Under the pieces are notes generated by a model. That model saw nothing but the letters and a program-made list of their open reading frames with translations, was not told the origin of the DNA and did no database searches. A stretch of 6,222 bases of DNA from Rhodoferax sp. Lineage in GTDB: Bacteria; Pseudomonadota; Gammaproteobacteria; Burkholderiales; Burkholderiaceae_C. This document shows positions 1 through 6,222 of this stretch, one piece after another. The stretch is from contig JAQSDS010000096.1 of NCBI GenBank assembly GCA_029946045.1, forward strand, positions 1 through 6,222. The letters run 5' to 3'. Numbering within the stretch: the first letter of the stretch is position 1; every line of letters starts with the position of its first letter. The translations under genes were made by a program, and so were the position numbers.

Positions 1-110
1 ATCTGATTTTGGTTTCCGCACAGGAATTTGAGCGCCGCAGCCAAGTGCCCGGCACTGCAGCCTACTGGGCGAAAAAGGAAGGAAAGATTCTCTATGACAC
101 CGCAGCTTGA
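1..110 (+). CDS. MNT-type nucleotidyltransferase, C-terminal fragment
   Basis: The frame that starts at base 3 is open from the window edge to a TGA at 108-110 and gives the last 35 residues of a protein whose N-terminus lies outside the window. The tail reads ILVSAQEFERR, then VPGTAAYWAKKEGKILYD. This is the usual C-terminal pattern of small (about 100-150 residue) nucleotidyltransferases of the polymerase-beta superfamily that are encoded next to HEPN proteins. The catalytic GSxxxG and DxD motifs would be upstream and cannot be seen. In characterised MNT/HEPN pairs the nucleotidyltransferase is the antitoxin and can inactivate the HEPN RNase by adding AMP. That role is inferred here from the neighbour and the tail pattern. 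The stop lies inside the HEPN gene, a 17-nt overlap that implies co-translation. Confidence 0.75.
   Translation, partial: LILVSAQEFERRSQVPGTAAYWAKKEGKILYDTAA
75..86 (+). promoter_or_regulatory. Ribosome binding site of the HEPN gene
   Basis: AAGGAAGGAAAG is a purine-rich Shine-Dalgarno-like stretch ending 7 nt before the ATG at 94. It supports that ATG over an in-frame TTG at 28, which has no such site and would add 22 residues outside the HEPN fold. The site lies within the coding sequence of the upstream nucleotidyltransferase. Confidence 0.6.
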
Positions 111-495
111 AGAAGCCGAGCGATTTATTCGCCTGGCCAAGCGCGATCAGGCAGCGTTCGCGGCCCTGCTGAACGCCACCGATGTTGATCCTGCAGTTGC
201 CTGCTTTCATGCGCAACAGGCCGCAGAAAAGGCACTCAAGGCGGTGATGTGTCTTTACGGTCTGGAGTTCCGCCGCACACATGATTTGGAAGCGCTGGCA
301 AGCTTGCTCAAAAGCATTAATGTTGTTCCACCCATTGATGAGCACGACCTGCGCTGCCTAACCCCTTATGCCGTCGAGTTCCGTTACGACGACGAAGCCA
401 TCCACCTGATATCGGGCGAGGATGCTGGCCGTGTGATCCGTTCGCTGCTTGCCTGGGCTGACGAGGAAATTGCAGGTCACCGGGACGCACCCTGA
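94..495 (+). CDS. HEPN domain protein (MNT/HEPN toxin-antitoxin-like pair)
   Basis: This is a 133-residue all-helical protein of the HEPN family (PF05168-like), typical in length. The diagnostic helix FHAQQAAEKALKA is at residues 38-50, followed by RTHDLEAL at 61-68 and EFRYDD at 95-100. Many HEPN proteins are metal-independent RNases with an R-x4-6-H active-site motif and act as toxins held in check by a partner MNT nucleotidyltransferase. Here the only spacing that fits is R97-x6-H104. It may be the active site or chance, because many proteins of this subfamily have no clear motif. The start is set by a good ribosome binding site and overlaps the nucleotidyltransferase gene by 17 nt. The stop is one base before the wzt ATG, so the pair is probably on the same transcript as the polysaccharide genes. 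The family is secure; toxin activity is inferred. Confidence 0.88.
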   Translation: MTPQLEEAERFIRLAKRDQAAFAALLNATDVDPAVACFHAQQAAEKALKAVMCLYGLEFRRTHDLEALASLLKSINVVPPIDEHDLRCLTPYAVEFRYDDEAIHLISGEDAGRVIRSLLAWADEEIAGHRDAP

Positions 496-496
496 C

Positions 497-1774
497 ATGG
501 CCAACGACATTGCAATCTCGGTCAAAAACCTCACCAAGACCTACCGGCTCTTTGGCCACCCGGGTGACCGCATCAAACAGTTTTTTAGCCTGGGGCTCAA
601 GGAATATCACAAAGAGTTCACCGCACTGAAAGATGTGTCGTTTGAGATCAAGCGCGGCGAAACGGTTGGCATCATCGGGCGCAATGGCTCGGGCAAAAGC
701 ACCCTGCTGCAACTGATTTGCGGCATTTTGAAACCGACATCGGGCTCGGTGCAAGTGAATGGCCGGATATCTGCGCTGCTGGAACTGGGTGCAGGCTTCA
801 ATCCGGAATTTACCGGGCGGGAGAATGTTTATTTTCAGGGCACGTTGATGGGATTCACCCAAGCGCAGATGGACGAGCGTTTTGATGACATTGCGGCGTT
901 TGCAGATATTGGGGAGTTTATTGAGCAGCCGGTGAGGACTTATTCGAGTGGGATGTTTGTGCGGTTGGCATTCGCGACCGCCGTCAACGTTGATCCCGAC
1001 ATCTTGGTTATTGATGAGGCGCTGGCCGTGGGCGATCAAAGATTCCAAGTTAAATGTTTAGAACGCATCGACGCAATACGCAGGGGCGGCGGTACTGTCG
1101 TACTCGTCAGTCATGTGTTGGAACAAGTCGCGCACCACTGCCAAACGGCTTACCTTCTGGAAAATGGCATTTTGCGCGCAGGTGGTATTGCGGCAACGAC
1201 ATTGAATGCTTATGTGCATAGGCAAGAGACCACGGATAGCGTCACGACACACATCAAACAGACGCCATGGGCACCAACAACCTTGGTGGCCGACCGACTG
1301 GCTGCACACCCAGGGTACACCGGCGCCGAAACGCGCTGGGGTGATGGTAAAGCACAAATCTTCGATGCTTGTATCGTCGAAGGTGGCCACATGAATCCGC
1401 AGAAGATTACTGCCGGGAAACTTATTGAGATCACTTATGATATTTTTTTTACAGCGCCCGTTCGACGCCCTATTTTCGGACTGACCATTAAGTCCAATCG
1501 TGGTGCTTTGCTATATTCGACTAATTCACGCGACCTCGTTGGTGAAACCAATGATCGTGACATCGGCGACAGGGTATGTGTTACTTTTCGCATCACTCCG
1601 TATCTTGACAATGGTCGCCACCTGCTCTCATTCGGTGTTGTGAGTACCTCGACCAATGGTTTGGAACCGCACGACCGGCGCTATGACGTCATTGCACTAG
1701 AAATCGACGCACCGCGCACGTCTTCGGGTGTGCTGGACATGCAACCAGAATTTGACTTGACGACTTTGCCGTGA
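497..1774 (+). CDS. wzt: Polysaccharide ABC exporter ATP-binding protein with glycan-binding domain (Wzt)
   Basis: This 425-residue cytoplasmic ATPase powers export of a lipid-linked polysaccharide through a Wzm-type permease. Residues 1-245 are the nucleotide-binding domain: Walker A GRNGSGKST at 61-69, the LGAGFNPEFTGREN region at 97-110 typical of Wzt/KpsT/TagH ATPases, a YSSGM signature at 149-153 in place of LSGGQ, Walker B ILVIDE at 169-174 with catalytic E174, and the H-loop histidine H206. Residues from about 275 to 418, beginning near RWGDGKAQIFDA, match the C-terminal Wzt domain (PF14524-like), a beta-sandwich that in E. coli O8/O9a binds the modified end of the O-polysaccharide. 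The ATG at 497 was chosen because the protein starts just before the first beta-strand and follows the HEPN stop by one base. Its ribosome binding site is weak, suggesting translational coupling. No wzm gene is visible. The last four bases overlap the next gene. Confidence 0.94.
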   Translation: MANDIAISVKNLTKTYRLFGHPGDRIKQFFSLGLKEYHKEFTALKDVSFEIKRGETVGIIGRNGSGKSTLLQLICGILKPTSGSVQVNGRISALLELGAGFNPEFTGRENVYFQGTLMGFTQAQMDERFDDIAAFADIGEFIEQPVRTYSSGMFVRLAFATAVNVDPDILVIDEALAVGDQRFQVKCLERIDAIRRGGGTVVLVSHVLEQVAHHCQTAYLLENGILRAGGIAATTLNAYVHRQETTDSVTTHIKQTPWAPTTLVADRLAAHPGYTGAETRWGDGKAQIFDACIVEGGHMNPQKITAGKLIEITYDIFFTAPVRRPIFGLTIKSNRGALLYSTNSRDLVGETNDRDIGDRVCVTFRITPYLDNGRHLLSFGVVSTSTNGLEPHDRRYDVIALEIDAPRTSSGVLDMQPEFDLTTLP

Positions 1775-3588
1775 ACAAATCTCCTCACCCTACTCAACAC
1801 GGCACACCGCCGTTGGTAACAAGCCCGCCATTCGACTACAGCGATGGTGATGCCATCGAAACGCGGCTGCTGACGTTGTTGCAAAACTGCCGCGACGTTA
1901 GTTGCGCATCAATGGAGCTGCGGCAGCATATGACAGACTGGCCCAGCCTGTACCACCTAAGCCCAGCGCGTCACAACCTATTGCGGCCATTCCGGTTTTC
2001 CCCAGGTGACCGCATTCTTGAGCTTGGTAGCGGATGTGGTGCGATGACGCGCTTCATGGGCGAGAGCGGGTCCGAGGTCGTCGCTGTCGAGGGCAGCACG
2101 CGCCGCGCAAAAATCACCGCCGAGCGATGTCGAGACCTTTCCAATGTTCGCGTCATTTGCGAAGATATCATGCACTTCAGTACCGATCAGCGATTTGACT
2201 TCGTGACGCTGATAGGTGTACTCGAGTACGCACCACGTTACATCCCGGCAGAAGATCCGATTTTGGCTTGCCTGAAACAGGCTAGGTCTTTCCTGAAACC
2301 CGAAGGTGTTCTTGTCCTCGCCATAGAAAACCAACTCGGCTTGAAGTACTTCAACGGCTGCGACGAGGATCACCTTGGCAAGCCCTACTATGGCCTGCAC
2401 GGACTCTATCGTAAAGACGAGCCGACGACTCACGGGCGCGCTGCAATCGAAGCTAAGCTCGTTGCAGCAGGCATGCCATATATACAGTTTTATTACCCCT
2501 TCCCGGACTACAAACTGCCGCAAGTTATCCTGTCTGATGCAGCCTTGTCCGCTTCGGGCTTCGATGCTGCTGCACTGCTTGCGGGAATGGTAAGCGGCAA
2601 CGCAGGTGGCGAACTCCATCCCAACTTCCACGAGAACCTGGCCTGGCGACCCATCATCGATAACGGCTTACTGCCGCATCTGTCCAACTCGTTCCTGATC
2701 CTTGCCGGAGCGACCGAAGAAGCGTTTATCAAATTTGAGAAAGATTGGCTTGCCTGTGCTTACGCAACCAGCAGAATTCCAGTCTACGCGACGGAAACGC
2801 GATTTACGTGCGTTGACAACAACGTTCTCGTCAAGAAACAACGCTTGCATCCCGATTGCCTAGCGCCTGAAATCGATTTGCCCAACAGCAGCATCCTGCA
2901 CCAAATAAATACCGTTTCTAATTACATCGTCGGTCAACCCTACCTTCTGGAATTACAGCAACGACTCGGGCGTGGCGAAGGTATTGCCGGAGTCGTCGAG
3001 TGGGCGATGCCGTGGCTCGACCTTCTGCTCGCACATTCCTTTGAGGGAGAGAACGGCGCAGCCTTGCCCGGCGACTGGATCGACGCCATCCCACAAAATT
3101 TCATCCGCGATCCTGATGGTAAGTTGCAGCGCATAGACGATGAGTGGAAGGTAAGCGGTCCCGTGCCGCTGGGCTTGTTACTTGTTCGAGGACTTGTGAA
3201 TTCGATAGGGCTATCGCCCACATCCATCGGCTTGCGAGGTATGGAGATCAAGCTTCTGATAGAAACAGTCGCTACCTCGCGTGGTATTGATATGTCTCAA
3301 ATTACCTTTGATATCTTCCTGGAGAACGAAACGACGCTCTTGTCGGTCGTTTATGGCCGCGATGCGAGAGAAAGCCGACAAAACCTCGCATTTGCTTTGG
3401 GCCAATATCCTGCATGCCCCATGATTCCCGTCTTGAGCCAGGATCATCACAATCATGTAGAAGCAGAACTGACGGGTGAGATTGCACGCGTCAAGTCCAC
3501 TGCTTCCTGGCAAATAACTAAGCCGTTGCGTGGAGTATGGAATGTTCTGTTCTACCCCATCTTGAGCCACCTTCGTGGTACCAAGTGA
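1771..3588 (+). CDS. SAM-dependent methyltransferase with C-terminal kinase-like region
   Basis: This 605-residue protein belongs to a class I SAM methyltransferase family common in polysaccharide clusters. An N-terminal signature, DWPSLYHLSPARHNLLRPF, is at 56-74. The SAM-binding motif I ELGSGCGAMTRF is at 84-95, E107 (VAVEGS) should bind the ribose, and D132 lies in the adenine-binding region. Family blocks follow at 184-213 (AIENQLGLKYF, EDHLGKPYYG) and 243-254 (PFPDYKLPQVIL). The C-terminal half (about 335-500) looks like a degenerate kinase fold: VLVKKQRL at 352-359, DAIPQN at 438-443 and IDDEW at 455-459. The tail has SWQITKPLR at 579-587. The GTG start forms a GTGA overlap with the wzt stop and no ATG lies near it. 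By context it methylates, and may phosphorylate, the glycan exported by Wzt. The methyltransferase call is firm; the sugar substrate is unknown and the kinase activity is inferred. Confidence 0.88.
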   Translation: MNKSPHPTQHGTPPLVTSPPFDYSDGDAIETRLLTLLQNCRDVSCASMELRQHMTDWPSLYHLSPARHNLLRPFRFSPGDRILELGSGCGAMTRFMGESGSEVVAVEGSTRRAKITAERCRDLSNVRVICEDIMHFSTDQRFDFVTLIGVLEYAPRYIPAEDPILACLKQARSFLKPEGVLVLAIENQLGLKYFNGCDEDHLGKPYYGLHGLYRKDEPTTHGRAAIEAKLVAAGMPYIQFYYPFPDYKLPQVILSDAALSASGFDAAALLAGMVSGNAGGELHPNFHENLAWRPIIDNGLLPHLSNSFLILAGATEEAFIKFEKDWLACAYATSRIPVYATETRFTCVDNNVLVKKQRLHPDCLAPEIDLPNSSILHQINTVSNYIVGQPYLLELQQRLGRGEGIAGVVEWAMPWLDLLLAHSFEGENGAALPGDWIDAIPQNFIRDPDGKLQRIDDEWKVSGPVPLGLLLVRGLVNSIGLSPTSIGLRGMEIKLLIETVATSRGIDMSQITFDIFLENETTLLSVVYGRDARESRQNLAFALGQYPACPMIPVLSQDHHNHVEAELTGEIARVKSTASWQITKPLRGVWNVLFYPILSHLRGTK

Positions 3589-3624
3589 CGGCGGCATGAA
3601 GTCCGATGAGTTCATCTGAGCCCC

Positions 3625-5844
3625 ATGATCCACCATAGCAACAACCCGCCGCAAGGTCCTTTTCGTCCTATCAATGTCATCGTTCCGATATATCGTGGCA
3701 TCGAGGAAACGCGGCGATGTCTGGAAAGTTTGCTTTCCTCCCAGCTACCCGAAGCCAGCCAAATCACACTAATTGACGACTGCGGCCCGGAACCAGAGAT
3801 GGCGAGTCTACTCACCGAGTTCGGCAAATGCGCCTGTGTCACCCTGCTGCGGAATCCTCAAAACCTTGGATTCGTCGCCAGCGTCAATCGTGGTATGACC
3901 TTTCTTCCCACCTACGACCCCCTCCTGCTCAACGCCGACACCGAAGTGCCGCCAGGTTGGGCGCAGCGCTTGCAGCGCGCACTCTATGCGACGACAGACA
4001 TCGGAACCGTTACGCCCTTTTCTAATAACGCTACGATTTGCAGCTACCCCCGTTTCTGCAACGATAACGAGTTGCCAACCGGCATGACAGTCGTGCAACT
4101 TGACCAGCTATTTCACCAGACAAATGCTGGCCACAGCATCGACATCCCCACTGCAGTGGGATTCTGTATGCTAATCCGTAGAGAATGCCTAGACGAGGTT
4201 GGACTCTTCGATTTAGAACGGTTCGGTCGCGGATATGGCGAAGAAAATGATTTCTGCATGCGCGCCACGCACCGGGGCTGGCGACACGTGCTTCGCGCAG
4301 ATACCTTCGTGTATCACGCAGGGGCGGTAAGTTTTGCGTCGGAGCATGACGCGCGCGTCAGTAAGGCTCTCGCTATCTTGGTGCAGCGACATCCGCGTTA
4401 TCCGCTCTTGGTTCGCAGGCATGTGCTTGCTGACCCGGCTGCACGGTATCGCCATCGCGTTGATCTGATGCGCCTCGGTGCCCTGACGCAACCCACGATT
4501 CTGTTCGTTTGCCACGACCTTGGGGGTGGCGTACTGCGCCACGTCGAAGACCTGGCGCAGCAGTTCGAAGGTAAAGCGCAGTTCATATTGCTGCGCGCAG
4601 CGGCTGGTCACCAGATCGAGGTTTCTTGGTGCAAGAGGGGTGAGGCAATGCGCCTACTCTTTCATCGGGAGCGCGATTGGCAAGACCTCTGCGCCTTCAT
4701 TGCCGCCATCAAGGTCTTAAGGATTCATTTTCACCACTGGCTAGGCCTGCCCGAGGCCATTTGGAAACTTCCCGAGCAATGCAAAATTCCTTATGACGTC
4801 ACCATCCACGACTACCACACCATCTGTCCGCGACTCAATCTAGTTGATCAAGGCAACAGATATTGTGGCGAACCGGATGAGTCTGGTTGTGATCGTTGCA
4901 TGGCCCGGACGCCGCGCGTTCAAGGCGGCATAGCCCTCTGGCGTGACCAGTGGCACAGCCGTCTACGCGGCGCCGATCGTCTACTTGCGCCCAGTCGGGA
5001 CGTCGCAATCCGGCTTACACGTTACTACCCCGACCTGACTTGCACCGTTGCACCGCACCCCGAGCCGATAACTTCCCCGCCAGCCCCTAAACCGCCAGCT
5101 CATCACAATGATTCGCCACTCAAGGTAATAGCAATCGGCGCACTTGCACCCATCAAAGGTGGCGCATTACTGGAAGACTGTGCGCGAGATGCAGCTGCTC
5201 GTGATCTTCCGCTTCGTTTCCACTTAATCGGCTATGGCTGGCGTCCACTGTCCGCGCCGGATAACCGGCTGAAGGTTACAGGGGCATATCGCGACAAGGA
5301 CCTACCTGAGCTCATTGCCTTGGCAGATGCCGACATTGCATGGTTTCCCGCTCTTTGGCCAGAAACTTACAGCTACACCCTCAGCGCCGCGATTGCTGCA
5401 GGCCTCCCGATTGCTGCGACTGACTTAGGAGCACCGCCGGAGCGATTAGAAGGCCGTCACTGGACATGGTTATGCGACTGGCGCTGGTCGGCCCGTGAGT
5501 GGAACGATTTTTTCTTGTATTTGCGAACTCGGCATTTTCTGACAGCGTCGCCGCCAAAACCATTGGACGCTGTGCCACACGCAACATGGGACTGGTCAAC
5601 TGACTATCTGCCCCGCACGCCACAGAGTTCAATAGTCGAACCGAAAGATTTGCTCGCATATGCCGACGATCACAGTCACGCACGGCTTGCCATGACAGAG
5701 CGCGGATTATTAGCGGTTCGTCACGGGATATTACTGAATGGCTTGCGCATACGCCGCCACCCTGCGCTGGGCAGGCTTATCGGATTGATCCCTGTTGAAG
5801 TTCAGCACCTACTTCGTCGCTGGATACTTGGACTGCAGGATTGA
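3625..5844 (+). CDS. Bifunctional glycosyltransferase (GT2-like plus GT4-like domains)
   Basis: This 739-residue protein has two glycosyltransferase domains joined near residue 287. The N-terminal GT-A domain (about 15-250, family 2) shows INVIVPIYRG at 16-25, the nucleotide-binding ID-D at 50-52, LLNADTEV with the metal-binding aspartate D105, and the acceptor-side motif GYGEENDF at 203-210. The C-terminal GT-B domain (about 290-640, family 4) opens with ILFVCHDLGGGVLRHV at 292-307, has four cysteines at 401, 414, 422 and 425, a donor-side IGALAPIKGG at 504-513 and WPETYSYTL at 578-586. The usual second glutamate of the family 4 EX7E motif is alanine here (E580 to A588). No transmembrane segment is seen, so it is probably cytoplasmic or membrane-associated. 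It follows the methyltransferase by 36 nt and has no strong ribosome binding site. It likely adds two sugars, or alternating residues, to the glycan; donors cannot be read from the sequence. Confidence 0.93.
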   Translation: MIHHSNNPPQGPFRPINVIVPIYRGIEETRRCLESLLSSQLPEASQITLIDDCGPEPEMASLLTEFGKCACVTLLRNPQNLGFVASVNRGMTFLPTYDPLLLNADTEVPPGWAQRLQRALYATTDIGTVTPFSNNATICSYPRFCNDNELPTGMTVVQLDQLFHQTNAGHSIDIPTAVGFCMLIRRECLDEVGLFDLERFGRGYGEENDFCMRATHRGWRHVLRADTFVYHAGAVSFASEHDARVSKALAILVQRHPRYPLLVRRHVLADPAARYRHRVDLMRLGALTQPTILFVCHDLGGGVLRHVEDLAQQFEGKAQFILLRAAAGHQIEVSWCKRGEAMRLLFHRERDWQDLCAFIAAIKVLRIHFHHWLGLPEAIWKLPEQCKIPYDVTIHDYHTICPRLNLVDQGNRYCGEPDESGCDRCMARTPRVQGGIALWRDQWHSRLRGADRLLAPSRDVAIRLTRYYPDLTCTVAPHPEPITSPPAPKPPAHHNDSPLKVIAIGALAPIKGGALLEDCARDAAARDLPLRFHLIGYGWRPLSAPDNRLKVTGAYRDKDLPELIALADADIAWFPALWPETYSYTLSAAIAAGLPIAATDLGAPPERLEGRHWTWLCDWRWSAREWNDFFLYLRTRHFLTASPPKPLDAVPHATWDWSTDYLPRTPQSSIVEPKDLLAYADDHSHARLAMTERGLLAVRHGILLNGLRIRRHPALGRLIGLIPVEVQHLLRRWILGLQD

Positions 5845-5878
5845 AGACTCGGTTTGCACATTTCGGGTTGCGCCATAT

Positions 5879-6222
5879 TTAGCGCATGCGCGGCAGCCCA
5901 TGCCGCAACAGCATACGCAACTTGTACGGAAACCAATCGAAAGCTGTGAAAAAGGTAGTGCTGGCCAGACTGCATCTTTGCCTCGCTGCCACCCGCTCCG
6001 TTCGCAGTTCCAGGCGGCGTCGCAACAACCCGCCAAAAACTGGTATATAGATTTGACGCAGATAACGTTCGTCGAACTTAAGTACCGAAAGAACAACCCC
6101 TTCGAGCAGCAGTAACACCAAGTGAAGTGGCAATAGCAGCAGCACCCACGGGGCTGGGCAAGTCAGCGCTATCACAAAAGTCTTATTCCGCTCCGACAAA
6201 GCCCGCCGCCTAAACGAGGACG
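5879..6222 (-). CDS. Glycosyltransferase family 2 protein, C-terminal fragment
   Basis: The minus-strand frame is open from the window edge to a TAA at 5879-5881 and encodes the last 113 residues of a longer protein. The visible start reads SSFRRRALSERNK. It is followed by a hydrophobic helix of about 23 residues (bases 6080-6148, PWVLLLLPLHL onward), then a basic stretch, and ends FPYKLRMLLRHGLPRMR. A basic RR...ERN segment, a proline-bearing hydrophobic helix and an arginine-rich tail is the usual C-terminal layout of bacterial family 2 glycosyltransferases of the rhamnosyltransferase-like kind. It probably anchors the enzyme to the membrane. The catalytic domain lies beyond the window, so donor and acceptor cannot be named. 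The gene converges on the + strand operon with only 34 nt between the two stops. Overlapping frames of similar length on both strands lack these features. Confidence 0.75.
   Translation of the reverse strand, partial: SSFRRRALSERNKTFVIALTCPAPWVLLLLPLHLVLLLLEGVVLSVLKFDERYLRQIYIPVFGGLLRRRLELRTERVAARQRCSLASTTFFTAFDWFPYKLRMLLRHGLPRMR

Noticed and set aside
28..93. TTG start for the HEPN gene, adding 22 residues
   Set aside because: The added residues lie outside the HEPN fold and overlap the nucleotidyltransferase, and the ATG at 94 has a good ribosome binding site.
449..496. Upstream TTG start for wzt, adding 16 residues
   Set aside because: It would overlap the HEPN gene, and Wzt proteins normally begin just before the first beta-strand, as from the ATG at 497.
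317..1048. Long open frame on the minus strand (243 codons) opposite HEPN and wzt
   Set aside because: It lies opposite two genes with clear family motifs, spans their junction and shows no recognisable domain.
1978..2631. Minus-strand open frame of 217 codons opposite the methyltransferase
   Set aside because: It is antisense to well-conserved methyltransferase blocks, has no domain pattern and is best explained by codon composition.
3596..3619. Seven-codon open frame between the methyltransferase and the glycosyltransferase (MKSDEFI)
   Set aside because: It has no clear ribosome binding site and no sign of an attenuator; so short a frame is expected by chance.
5882..5891. Palindrome GCGCATGCGC near the end of the minus-strand gene
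   Set aside because: It has no loop, no T tract and lies inside coding sequence, so it is not supported as a terminator or operator.
5795..6115. Plus-strand frame of 106 codons at the 3' end of the window
   Set aside because: It overlaps the end of the bifunctional glycosyltransferase and the minus-strand gene. The minus-strand frame has a membrane helix and a glycosyltransferase-like tail; this one has nothing recognisable.

Overview
The window looks like part of a surface-polysaccharide (O-antigen or capsule type) gene cluster of a Gram-negative bacterium. The coding is dense, base composition is moderately GC-rich, start codons are coupled to upstream stops, and the exporter ATPase is of the Wzt type. 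A proteobacterium, perhaps a betaproteobacterium, fits best, but no marker gene here fixes the taxon.

Layout on the + strand: (1) bases 1-110, the C-terminal tail of a small nucleotidyltransferase (MNT type); (2) 94-495, a HEPN-domain protein overlapping it by 17 nt, so the two form a MNT/HEPN toxin-antitoxin-like pair; (3) 497-1774, Wzt, an ABC-transporter ATPase with a C-terminal glycan-recognition domain, beginning one base after the HEPN stop; (4) 1771-3588, a 605-residue SAM-dependent methyltransferase whose start overlaps the wzt stop (GTGA) and whose C-terminal half carries what I read as a kinase-like catalytic loop; (5) 3625-5844, a 739-residue two-domain glycosyltransferase (GT2-like then GT4-like). 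On the - strand, 5879-6222 is the C-terminal end of another family 2 glycosyltransferase that converges on this operon across a 34-nt gap. No stretch over 300 bases lacks a gene. I saw no RNA gene, CRISPR array, IS element, convincing promoter or terminator.

How the genes may work together: the glycosyltransferases build the glycan on its lipid carrier, the methyltransferase modifies it (possibly capping its non-reducing end), and Wzt recognises the finished glycan through its C-terminal domain and powers export through a Wzm permease that is not in this window. The most interesting idea is that wzt and the methyltransferase/kinase-like protein form a chain-termination and export module analogous in logic to WbdD/Wzt of E. 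coli O8/O9a, but with a different methyltransferase family. The MNT/HEPN pair sits where wzm would normally be, directly before wzt.
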